Source of the DNA: CAJXII01 sp965242915
GTDB lineage: Bacteria > Campylobacterota > Campylobacteria > Campylobacterales > Arcobacteraceae
Length of the DNA: 64,000 nucleotides
NCBI GenBank assembly: GCA_965242915.1
Contig: CBDETN010000026.1
Span: forward strand, 124,001-188,000
Direction: 5' to 3'
Positions within the stretch are counted from its first letter, which is position 1; each line of letters begins with the position of its first letter. The notes under the pieces are model-generated. The model ran no database searches, was not told the origin of the DNA, and saw only the letters and a list, made by a program, of their open reading frames with translations. Below are positions 1 to 7,212 of the stretch, piece by piece. A program made the position numbers and the translations under genes.

Positions 1-883
1 TAAATATGACTTTATTGTTGAAGAGATACCTTTGTATCATTTTATAAATAAAGGTAATTTTTTTATTATGAAAATAAAAAAAGAATACACTTCCACTTGG
101 GAATTAATTAGTTTTATTTCCCAGACTTTAAATATTCCTGAGCATTTTATAGGGTATGCCGGGTTAAAAGATAAAAATGCTGCAACAACACAATATATAA
201 GTATCCCTTTAAACAAAAGCAGAGACTATAAATCTTTAAATTCAAAAAATATTAAAGTGTTAGAAACCTTTACCCACAATCAAAAACTTAAAATTGGGGA
301 TTTAAAAGCCAATAAATTTAAAATTACTTTAAAAGAGATAGACCCAAATGATTTACCCATAATATATCAAACCCTGTCACAAATCCAAAAGCACGGTATG
401 CCAAATTATTTTGGTTATCAAAGATTTGGAAAAGATACAACATTTAAACAATGTAAAGATATAGTTTATGCAGATACTTTTACTAAAGATACAAAACTAA
501 AACATCTGCAAGTATCGGCATATCAAAGTTATTTTTTTAATGCTTGGTTAGTAAAAAGAGTTGAAATCTCTCAAGAAAAAGGGATGAAAAAACTTTTTGC
601 TTTAGATGGTGATATTTACAGTAAAGATAAAAAAACAATCACAGGGCTTATGGTGGGAAGAAAAACTATAAGAGCCAAAGGGGAAGCTGGGAAAGTTGAA
701 GAACAATTTGATGATATGTTTATCCACGAAAAAGGTTCACGAAGAGATGCCTGGATAGTACCTAAAGAGATTAAAAATAAATTCATAAAAGATAAAAATT
801 GGCTTGAATTAGAATTTATTTTGCCAAAAAGTTCCTATGCAACTGTTTTAATTGAAAATATTGCCAATAAAAATTTTAAATAA
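1..883 (+). CDS. truD: tRNA pseudouridine(13) synthase TruD, 5' end outside window
   Basis: TruD isomerises uridine 13 of tRNA to pseudouridine. The reading frame is already open at base 2 and codes for a start-proximal stretch with the F-I-V-E-E-I-P pattern typical of TruD N-termini, so the true start lies upstream. The catalytic motif GLKDKNAATTQ, with the family's essential Asp, is at about 160-195, and the NYFGYQRFG motif is near 400-430. The 3' end is intact (TAA at 881-883). The inserted TRUD subdomain looks short, as is usual in Campylobacterota. A TTG at 32 could be mistaken for a start, but the upstream in-frame homology argues against it. Confidence 0.93.
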   Translation, partial: KYDFIVEEIPLYHFINKGNFFIMKIKKEYTSTWELISFISQTLNIPEHFIGYAGLKDKNAATTQYISIPLNKSRDYKSLNSKNIKVLETFTHNQKLKIGDLKANKFKITLKEIDPNDLPIIYQTLSQIQKHGMPNYFGYQRFGKDTTFKQCKDIVYADTFTKDTKLKHLQVSAYQSYFFNAWLVKRVEISQEKGMKKLFALDGDIYSKDKKTITGLMVGRKTIRAKGEAGKVEEQFDDMFIHEKGSRRDAWIVPKEIKNKFIKDKNWLELEFILPKSSYATVLIENIANKNFK

Positions 884-934
884 AAGCTACATTCTGGTAT
901 CATACTGAAAAATTTAAACAAAAAAAGGAAATAA

Positions 935-1468
935 ATGATGCAAGAACGAAGTGAACAAATTGCGAAGCACAAAATAGCAGTGATACAAGGACCAAATTTA
1001 AATATGTTAGGTGTAAGAGAACAACATATCTATGGACCAATGACTTTAGACCAAATTCATGAACAAATGAAAGGTTCGGCTTCTCAAAATGGTATGGAAT
1101 TAGAATTTTTTCAAAGTAATCTTGAGGGTGAAATTGTAGATAAGATTCAAGAATGTTTAGGTGAAGTAGATGGAATTATTATAAATCCGGCAGCTTATTC
1201 TCATACAAGTATTGCTATTCGTGATGCTTTATCAGCAGTTGCTATACCAACAGTTGAAGTGCATATTTCAAATATTTATAAAAGAGAAGAATTTAGAAAA
1301 AATTCTGTAACTGCACCGGCAAGTACAGGTGTAATCAGTGGATTTGGTCCATTTGGATACCATATGGCACTTATAGCACTTACTCAAATAATAAATGAAG
1401 TTAAAGCAAATCAACAAATGCAAGAAGAGCAAGCACAAGCACAGACACAAAGTGCTGATGAAGCGTAG
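935..1468 (+). CDS. aroQ: type II 3-dehydroquinate dehydratase
   Basis: Converts 3-dehydroquinate to 3-dehydroshikimate in the shikimate pathway. Visible motifs are GPNLNMLG at residues 19-26, the catalytic Tyr in HIYG (Y33), NPAAYSHTS near residue 87 and the VHISNIYKREEFR loop carrying the catalytic His. The family core is about 145-150 residues. This protein has an extra N-terminal dozen residues and a Gln/Ala-rich tail after residue 155. The start ATG at 935 follows an AAGGA ribosome site at about 926-930. A second ATG directly after it is equally usable. It lies upstream of the M24 peptidase, an order common in Campylobacterota. Confidence 0.96.
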   Translation: MMQERSEQIAKHKIAVIQGPNLNMLGVREQHIYGPMTLDQIHEQMKGSASQNGMELEFFQSNLEGEIVDKIQECLGEVDGIIINPAAYSHTSIAIRDALSAVAIPTVEVHISNIYKREEFRKNSVTAPASTGVISGFGPFGYHMALIALTQIINEVKANQQMQEEQAQAQTQSADEA

Positions 1469-1504
1469 AGAAGTAATTTCTTAAGATACGAGGATAAATT
1501 TTAC

Positions 1505-2557
1505 TTGTCGCAAACTAATTATATTTTATGTGATGAAAATGCCGTTTATTATGAGTGTGGATACAGTTGTGATAATCTAATTTTTCTAAAGCTTGGTGGT
1601 GAATCTTTTTTCATCACTGATGCCCGATATGAAATAGAAGCCAAATTAAATACTATAAATTGTGAAGTTATTATTTCAAAAGATTTAATTAGAACTACAC
1701 GAAAGATATTAAAAAACTCATGTAATTCCGCAGGTACGAGGACAAAAATTAAAAAACTATATTTTGACCCTTATGATTTTAATGTTGCAACTTTCTCTAA
1801 ACTTTCAAAAAATTTAAATATTAAATTTATTCAAAAAGAAAATTTTTCAAAATTAAAACGGATTATTAAAACTGACGATGAGATAAAATTGCTTAAAATG
1901 GCCAGTAAATTGGGTCGAAATGGATTTAAACTATTTGCCTCTTATTTGTCAAATAACGGACTAGAAAAGAAAGAAACATTGTTGCAATTTAAAGATAAGC
2001 TTTTTATGCAGCAAAATGGAAAATATGATTTAAGTTTTGATTCAATTGTAGCAATCAATGCAAATTCTGCTAAACCTCATGCACTTCCTACAAATATAAA
2101 ATTAAAGAAAAATGATTTGATATTAGTGGATGCAGGGATAAAATATAAAAGATATTGCAGCGATAGAACTTGCACTGCAAGTTTTAGTGAAAATATCAAC
2201 TTTAAAAGAGAACAAAAGTTTAAAAATAAAAAACAACAAAAAGTTTATGATATTGTTTTAAAAGCACAACAAAAAGCTATGAGTAAAGCAAGAGTTGGTA
2301 TGAGTGCATCTGCAATTGATAAAATTGCCAGAGATGTTATAGAAAAAGCAGGATATGGAAAATATTTTGTACACAGCACCGGACATGGAGTAGGATTGGA
2401 TATTCATGAATATCCAAATATATCAACTAAAAGTGATGTGATTATTGAAGAAAATATGGTATTTACAGTTGAACCTGGAATTTATTTGCCAAATGAGTTT
2501 GGAGTAAGAATTGAAGATACCGTTGCCATGCAAAATGGCAAAGCTGTCATTCTTTAA
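1505..2557 (+). CDS. M24 family metallopeptidase (Xaa-Pro aminopeptidase/dipeptidase type)
   Basis: A two-domain proline peptidase: an N-terminal creatinase-like domain (about residues 1-120) and a C-terminal pita-bread domain. The five metal ligands are visible: Asp in LVDAGIKY (about 209), Asp in SDRTCT, His in STGHGVGLDIHE, Glu in TVEPGIY and Glu in GVRIEDT. It should remove N-terminal residues preceding proline in cytosolic peptides. The only sensible start is TTG at 1505, preceded by GAGGA about 10 bases upstream; no ATG fits. Residues around 75-84 are encoded by a dispersed 29-bp repeat (1719-1747). PepP and PepQ cannot be separated by eye. Confidence 0.9.
   Translation: MSQTNYILCDENAVYYECGYSCDNLIFLKLGGESFFITDARYEIEAKLNTINCEVIISKDLIRTTRKILKNSCNSAGTRTKIKKLYFDPYDFNVATFSKLSKNLNIKFIQKENFSKLKRIIKTDDEIKLLKMASKLGRNGFKLFASYLSNNGLEKKETLLQFKDKLFMQQNGKYDLSFDSIVAINANSAKPHALPTNIKLKKNDLILVDAGIKYKRYCSDRTCTASFSENINFKREQKFKNKKQQKVYDIVLKAQQKAMSKARVGMSASAIDKIARDVIEKAGYGKYFVHSTGHGVGLDIHEYPNISTKSDVIIEENMVFTVEPGIYLPNEFGVRIEDTVAMQNGKAVIL
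1719..1747 (+). repeat. dispersed 29-bp repeat, copy 1 (inside the M24 peptidase gene)
   Basis: The sequence contains CCGCAGGTACGAGGACAAAA and matches copies at 37045-37072, 48103-48130 and 62971-62999 at about 25 of 29 positions. Here it is read in a different frame from the other three and codes for C-N-S-A-G-T-R-T-K in the linker region of the N-terminal domain. No inverted symmetry is obvious within it. Confidence 0.6.
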
Positions 2558-2614
2558 ATTAAATTAAATTTAGTTAGAATTATTATTTATTATAAAACAA
2601 AAAGGAATTAAAAA

Positions 2615-2953
2615 ATGCATTTAGAAGTTACCCCGGAAGTATTAATCTCACAACTTGGATATTCAAGAAATGAGCAAACACAAAAACAGATTGAAGCTAT
2701 TATAGACAACACAAAAGGTTTTGAAAAGTTTGCCAAACATATTATTAGTTTAAATGATACTTTAAAACATATGCATGCTTTTGTAGCTATGTCAAATAGT
2801 GATAAATATCTTAAAATAAAATGTGGAAATGCAGATGCTACAGAGATTTTAAAAGAGTTTCATGCTGAAGTTGAGCACTTTAGTAAAAAATATAATGTTG
2901 AAATGAAAAAACTTCCTAATAAAGAGGTCTATTATATTATAGGAATCAAATAA
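2615..2953 (+). CDS. conserved hypothetical protein, 112 aa
   Basis: Not recognised as a named family. It is a soluble, charged alpha/beta protein without signal peptide or membrane segment. The N-terminal half (MHLEVTPEVLISQLGYS) looks helical, and the C-terminal half ends in a strand-rich KEVYYIIGIK. A good AAAGGA ribosome site precedes the ATG. It lies two bases upstream of the DUF445-like gene, so the two are probably co-transcribed. Its place between the M24 peptidase and folK suggests a lineage-conserved housekeeping function, but none can be assigned. Confidence 0.75.
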   Translation: MHLEVTPEVLISQLGYSRNEQTQKQIEAIIDNTKGFEKFAKHIISLNDTLKHMHAFVAMSNSDKYLKIKCGNADATEILKEFHAEVEHFSKKYNVEMKKLPNKEVYYIIGIK

Positions 2954-2955
2954 AT

Positions 2956-3663
2956 ATGGGTAAAGGATTAGCTGCAAATCTTGTATCTTTTATTTTAGTT
3001 TTAGTCGGTATTGTTTTATCAAATAATACAGTATTGACAATAGGGCTTTTTGCTCTAAGCGGTTCACTTACAAATTCAATTGCTATTCATATGTTATTTG
3101 AAAAAGTCCCATTTCTTTATGGAAGCGGGGTAATTGAAGATAGATTTGAATCATTTAAGATCTCTATTTATTCATTGATAATGAACCAATTTTTTACTAA
3201 AGAAAATTTAGATAAATTTTTTCAAGATGAATTAAGTGGAAGTGATAGTAAAATTAATTTTGTGCCGCTTTTAGAAAAAACTGACTTTTCACCGGCTTTT
3301 GAAAGTTTAAAACAGGCTGTTATGGAATCTAGTTTTGGCGGTATGCTGGGTATGTTTGGCGGTGAAAAAGCTTTAGACCCGCTTCAAAAACCATTTACTG
3401 AAAAAATGAAATCAGCTATGAATACAATAGTACATACGAAATCTTTTCAAACTACTTTACAAGAAACATTAAGAAGCAGTGATATCAGTGATGATATATA
3501 TGAAAAGATTCAAGCTGTTGTAACAGCAAGATTAGATGAATTAACACCTAAAGTTGTGAAGGATATAATTCAAGATTTAATTAAAGAACATCTTGGATGG
3601 CTTGTAGTTTGGGGTGCTGTATTTGGTGGATTGATAGGGTTTGCAGGGTCATTTTTTCTATAA
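2956..3663 (+). CDS. DUF445-like membrane protein
   Basis: A 235-residue protein with two N-terminal hydrophobic segments (about residues 5-45, containing SGSLTNSIAIHMLFEKVP) and one C-terminal hydrophobic segment (about 212-235). Between them is a soluble helical region rich in Asp/Glu/Lys. The N-terminal pattern with T-N-x-x-A-I-x-M-L-F followed by a proline resembles DUF445, a family of unknown function that is usually longer. It probably faces the periplasm with both ends anchored. It follows the 112-residue gene by two bases and abuts folK directly, so it sits in an operon. Confidence 0.7.
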   Translation: MGKGLAANLVSFILVLVGIVLSNNTVLTIGLFALSGSLTNSIAIHMLFEKVPFLYGSGVIEDRFESFKISIYSLIMNQFFTKENLDKFFQDELSGSDSKINFVPLLEKTDFSPAFESLKQAVMESSFGGMLGMFGGEKALDPLQKPFTEKMKSAMNTIVHTKSFQTTLQETLRSSDISDDIYEKIQAVVTARLDELTPKVVKDIIQDLIKEHLGWLVVWGAVFGGLIGFAGSFFL

Positions 3664-4152
3664 ATGAAGAAACAACTATCAAAATCTTTAGTACTGTATT
3701 TTACAAATAATTTTCCATATAAATCTATTAAAACTTCAGCCAAAACTTATACAGTTACTTTAGGTATTGGTGGAAATATTGGAAATGTAAAACAAAGATT
3801 TGATAAACTCTTTTTGGCACTTCAAAATGATTGTAGATTTCATATAATTAAAACAAGTCCATTGTTGAAAAATCCGCCATTTGGATATTTAGAGCAAAAT
3901 GATTTTTTAAATGGCTTAATAGTTTTAAAAACAAATCTTTCCCCTATACCGCTTTTAAGACAGATGCAAAGATATGAAAACAGATTTGGAAGAAAAAGAA
4001 GTTTTAAAGATGCTCCAAGAACACTTGATATAGACATAATCTTTATTAAAAGAAATAATTCAAAATTCAAAATTCAAAATTCAAAATTAATTGTACCTCA
4101 TTTATATTGGAAAAATAGAAAATCGGTAACTATACCGTTATCTTATTTATGA
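3664..4152 (+). CDS. folK: 2-amino-4-hydroxy-6-hydroxymethyldihydropteridine pyrophosphokinase
   Basis: Transfers pyrophosphate from ATP to 6-hydroxymethyl-dihydropterin in folate synthesis. The family motifs are LGIGGNIGNVKQRFD near residue 31, SPLLKNPPFGYLEQNDFLNG near 60-80, and the metal/ATP-binding block RFGRKRSFKDAPRTLDIDI near residue 110-130. The gene abuts the preceding stop exactly. Residues after 130 are encoded by a heptamer tandem repeat (4058-4089) that does not disrupt the frame. Its 3' end overlaps the convergent cytochrome gene by ten bases. Confidence 0.93.
   Translation: MKKQLSKSLVLYFTNNFPYKSIKTSAKTYTVTLGIGGNIGNVKQRFDKLFLALQNDCRFHIIKTSPLLKNPPFGYLEQNDFLNGLIVLKTNLSPIPLLRQMQRYENRFGRKRSFKDAPRTLDIDIIFIKRNNSKFKIQNSKLIVPHLYWKNRKSVTIPLSYL
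4058..4089 (+). repeat. tandem ATTCAAA heptamer repeat in folK
   Basis: About four consecutive copies of the unit ATTCAAA run through the folK frame and encode N-S-K-F-K-I-Q-N-S-K-L. Because 7 is not a multiple of 3, each unit reads in a different frame, so changes of copy number other than by three units would frameshift the gene near its 3' end. Confidence 0.85.
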
Positions 4153-4499
4153 CCTTTGTGCGGCTTTGTAAAATCTGTGTCATAAATATACTGAGAAATT
4201 TGCCTTAAAGTATATAAATCAAAACCAAGTTCAGGCATAAGTTCATGTTTTTTAATTGCATCAGCCATTAGTGAAGTTTTTGCATTTGGATGTTGTACCC
4301 ATTTGGACATATAATCTATAAAATTATCTCTTTTTGGAAATGCCAATAGGTATCGTTCTTTAAATTCTATAACAGACGGTGCAGAGACTGTTTTATTTTC
4401 AAAATGACATGTTATACAATTACCGTTAAATAAGAGTGATTTATAATTGTCAGCTTCTAAGTTTAGTATTGATACTAATATAATTAATAATTTTTTCAT
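4143..4499 (-). CDS. small periplasmic monohaem cytochrome c-like protein
   Basis: A 118-residue protein starting with a hydrophobic Sec signal (MKKLLIILVSILNLEA) and carrying one covalent haem motif, CITCH, at about residues 33-37. A Met in MPELGFDLY near residue 100 could be the distal haem ligand, as in small class I cytochromes. The expected role is periplasmic electron transfer. The gene is convergent with folK and overlaps its 3' end by ten bases. It does not sit with an obvious oxidoreductase, so its partner is unknown. Confidence 0.82.
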   Translation of the reverse strand: MKKLLIILVSILNLEADNYKSLLFNGNCITCHFENKTVSAPSVIEFKERYLLAFPKRDNFIDYMSKWVQHPNAKTSLMADAIKKHELMPELGFDLYTLRQISQYIYDTDFTKPHKGHK

Positions 4500-4573
4500 T
4501 TTGAAATAATAGCAAATGATAATTAAAATATTCTTTTAATATTTAATTGATATTATTTAGTTAGAATTCAAAA

Positions 4574-5617
4574 ATGAATAATAAAAAGATAATGGTCGGA
4601 TTAAGCGGTGGTGTTGATAGTTCTGTAACTGCATATTTACTTCAAAAAGAGGGATATGAGGTACAAGGTGTTTATATGAAACTTCATAATGTAATTGAAG
4701 GATATCATGAAAAAAATCTTGAAGCTATCGATAAAGTAGCCAAATTTTTAAATATAAAATATGACATTATAGATTTAACCCATAAGTTTAAAAAAGAAGT
4801 TTATGATTATTTTGTTAATGGATATATTGATGGAATTACTCCTAATCCTTGTGTTATATGTAATCGTGATATTAAATTTGGTGCAATGTTTGATTTTGCT
4901 ATGGAAAAAGGTTGTGATTATTTAGCAACCGGGCATTATGCTCGAACTGATGGAAAATTTATTTATGCAGCAGATGATAAAACTAAAGACCAAAGTTATT
5001 TCTTAGGGCAAATTAATAAAGAAGTTTTACCAAAGCTTATTTTTCCAATGAGTAAATATACAAAAGAACAAATAAGAAAGATAGCCTTGGATATCCCACA
5101 ATTTAAAGCTATTGGAGAGAAAAAAGATTCACAAGAGATATGTTTTGTAGAAGGTGTTTATACAGATATATTAAAACTGCATACTAACATTGAACAAAAA
5201 GGTGAAGTTAAAGATGAAGATGGAAATGTAGTTGGACATCATAAAGGTTATATGCACTATACAATAGGTAAAAGAAGAGGTTTTTATGTACATGGTGCTC
5301 ATGACCCGCATTTTGTAAAATCAATAGATGCTAAATCAAATACAATTGTCGTTTGTAAAAAAGACAACTTAGCTATACGAAAAGTAAAAATCAATAATCT
5401 TAATATGTTTATAGATTCAAAAGAATTTGAATGCAGCGTAAAATTAAGATTTAGAAGCTATCCTGCTTTATGTAAAGTTATAATCAGTGAAGATGGGAAA
5501 ACAGCAACTATTGATTTATACGAACCTGTCTTAGGGGTTGCAAATGGTCAAATTGCGGTTTTTTATGATGAAGATAAAGTTTTAGGAAGTGGAGAAATCA
5601 TTAGTTCAGCAAAATAA
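4574..5617 (+). CDS. mnmA: tRNA-specific 2-thiouridylase MnmA
   Basis: Adds sulfur to wobble uridine 34 of Lys, Glu and Gln tRNAs, working with a sulfur relay. The PP-loop GLSGGVDSSV is at residues 9-18, the first catalytic Cys region NPCVICNRDIKFG is near 93-105, the ATGHYAR motif follows, and the second Cys lies in DSQEICFVEG near residue 194. The length of 347 residues suits the short Campylobacterota type. The C-terminal beta-barrel domain ends in LGSGEIISS. The gene stands alone, divergent from the cytochrome gene. Its ATG lacks a strong Shine-Dalgarno sequence. Confidence 0.96.
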   Translation: MNNKKIMVGLSGGVDSSVTAYLLQKEGYEVQGVYMKLHNVIEGYHEKNLEAIDKVAKFLNIKYDIIDLTHKFKKEVYDYFVNGYIDGITPNPCVICNRDIKFGAMFDFAMEKGCDYLATGHYARTDGKFIYAADDKTKDQSYFLGQINKEVLPKLIFPMSKYTKEQIRKIALDIPQFKAIGEKKDSQEICFVEGVYTDILKLHTNIEQKGEVKDEDGNVVGHHKGYMHYTIGKRRGFYVHGAHDPHFVKSIDAKSNTIVVCKKDNLAIRKVKINNLNMFIDSKEFECSVKLRFRSYPALCKVIISEDGKTATIDLYEPVLGVANGQIAVFYDEDKVLGSGEIISSAK

Positions 5618-5653
5618 TAATATAATAATATAATTTAATTAATTGGAAATATC

Positions 5654-6313
5654 TTGTCTGTTAAAAATGCTATCAAAACTCTAGACTTTTTTACTACCTT
5701 AACTGATGAACAAATTGATTTATTAACTAATATATCTACTGTGAGTTCTTATGATAAGGATTACATTTTATGTTATGAAAAAAGCCAGATAAAACAACTT
5801 CTTTTTTTAGTTGAAGGACAGGCAAAATCATATAAAATAGATAAACATGATAATGAGATTTTTTTATTTTATATACATAAAAATAATATATTATCTGAAG
5901 TTTCAAATATTAATGAAAATCAACTTTTCTTTTTTTCAAACATATCATTTGTTGAGAATTCAAAAATTTTAAGCATAGATTATCAATCCTTTAAAAATAA
6001 TTTTTTAAAGAATAATATTTTAAATATGGAATTTGCAAATGAGCTTATATCAAGAGCTCACAAATTAGAATCTTTAATAAATAGAGAATTTATCTTTGAT
6101 GCTGTCGCAAAAGTTGCTATGATGATTGGTTCAGATTTGGAGATGTTCAATAAACTCAAACGGCATGATATATCACTTATGTTACATATTCAACCATCAA
6201 CCTTATCAAGAGTTTTAAATAGGTTAAAAAAGAATAATATTATTGATATAATACAAGGGAAAGTTTCTATTTTAGATAAACAAAATTTAGAGATTATTTA
6301 TAAGGAGTGGTAG
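5654..6313 (+). CDS. Crp/Fnr-family transcriptional regulator
   Basis: An N-terminal cyclic-nucleotide-binding-type beta roll (about residues 10-120), a dimer helix, and a C-terminal winged helix whose recognition helix reads QPSTLSRVLNRLKK (about residues 180-193). The S-R pair of the family is kept, but the Glu that contacts the TTGA half-site in Fnr is replaced by Ser. Only one Cys is visible (near residue 38), so an Fnr-type Fe-S cluster is unlikely. The start is TTG at 5654. It stands two genes upstream of nosZ and is two bases from the sensor gene, which suggests control of N2O respiration. That role is inferred from context. Confidence 0.85.
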   Translation: MSVKNAIKTLDFFTTLTDEQIDLLTNISTVSSYDKDYILCYEKSQIKQLLFLVEGQAKSYKIDKHDNEIFLFYIHKNNILSEVSNINENQLFFFSNISFVENSKILSIDYQSFKNNFLKNNILNMEFANELISRAHKLESLINREFIFDAVAKVAMMIGSDLEMFNKLKRHDISLMLHIQPSTLSRVLNRLKKNNIIDIIQGKVSILDKQNLEIIYKEW

Positions 6314-6314
6314 A

Positions 6315-7103
6315 ATGAATAAGATAAAAATAGCCGGAATAATCATATTTATAGTATCTGTTGCTTTGGCTTTTGTTTCAAAAAATATCAGTGATCATAC
6401 TAGATTAAATAACAATTTGTTAGAAACTATAAATAAACAAAAAGCATTTACCCAAGAGATATCAAAAAATATTTTTTATATTTATAAAAATAAGAACTCA
6501 TCTACAAAACAATTAAATGATTCTATAAAGAATTTTTTAGATAATACGAACAATAGAGAAGATCGATTAAAGGATATATCTTCTGATAAAATAAAAATAC
6601 AAAGTCAAAAAATAGTGGGTTTATGGAATAAATTCTATTTGGATGTACAAAAGTTTAGAGAGAAAAGTAAAATTACTACACCATATACAAATATGATTTT
6701 AGAAAAAACGGTTAACCATATATATTTAATAAACTTAAAATTAATATTTGAATTTGATAAACTAATTTCATTGCATAAAGATTATTTTTATAATACACAT
6801 TATACCCATAAATTTATTCAATATTCTTTATTCTTTATTTTACTAATTGTTCTTATCTATTTTTTGGTTTATATTTCAAAAGCAACTAGTAATTTTGATA
6901 TCCTTATGAAAAAAATTGATAATTCAATTAAATCAATTGATCAAATAGAAAATCAAGCTGAGAATATTTTAGAAGATGTGGAATTAACTAAAGATGAAGA
7001 TACAATAATTCAAGCATTAGATGAGTTAATGATCTCTAGTATTAAACTAAAAAAACTAAAAATTGATTTAGAAAACTTAAATAACCTTAAAAATAAAAAT
7101 TAA
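6315..7103 (+). CDS. membrane helical-bundle sensor without output domain (PilJ/NarX-like)
   Basis: A 262-residue protein with a transmembrane helix at about residues 4-22, an all-helical periplasmic region of about 145 residues, and a second transmembrane helix at about residues 172-192. A cytoplasmic coiled-coil tail of about 70 residues follows. The layout resembles the nitrate/nitrite-sensing four-helix domain of NarX and PilJ proteins, but no kinase, methyl-accepting or GGDEF module follows. The start overlaps the preceding regulator closely, with AAGGAG just upstream. Its position between a Crp/Fnr regulator and nosZ suggests sensing of a nitrogen oxide or signalling to that regulator. 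This is inference, and the family assignment is tentative. Confidence 0.6.
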   Translation: MNKIKIAGIIIFIVSVALAFVSKNISDHTRLNNNLLETINKQKAFTQEISKNIFYIYKNKNSSTKQLNDSIKNFLDNTNNREDRLKDISSDKIKIQSQKIVGLWNKFYLDVQKFREKSKITTPYTNMILEKTVNHIYLINLKLIFEFDKLISLHKDYFYNTHYTHKFIQYSLFFILLIVLIYFLVYISKATSNFDILMKKIDNSIKSIDQIENQAENILEDVELTKDEDTIIQALDELMISSIKLKKLKIDLENLNNLKNKN

Positions 7104-7120
7104 TCATTTTTTTAAATAAT

Positions 7121-7134
7121 TTGCCCTAAGTCAA
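7121..7134 (+). promoter_or_regulatory. putative Crp/Fnr-type operator upstream of nosZ
   Basis: TTGCCCTAAGTCAA matches the TTGAY-N4-RTCAA pattern in one half exactly and in the other with one change. It sits in a slightly longer inverted repeat (AATTTG...CAAATT). A TATATT box at 7155-7160 would place a start near 7167, so the site would be centred about 40 bases upstream of it, the position of class II activation. Confidence 0.5.
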
Positions 7135-7154
7135 ATTATTTCACTCCAAAATAG

Positions 7155-7160
7155 TATATT
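7155..7160 (+). promoter_or_regulatory. putative -10 box of nosZ
   Basis: TATATT, followed by an AT-rich leader of about 50 bases and an AAGGAGAG ribosome site just before the nosZ ATG at 7213. There is no convincing -35 hexamer, which fits an activator-dependent promoter. Confidence 0.4.
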
Positions 7161-7212
7161 ATTTTATAGAATTTGAATATTTAATATTCAGATAACAAAA
7201 TAAGGAGAGAAA

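Noticed and set aside
935..975. AroQ N-terminal codons as a further copy of the 29-bp repeat
   Set aside because: They share GATGCAA and AACGAAG-like words, but the order and spacing differ from the repeat, so the similarity is probably chance.
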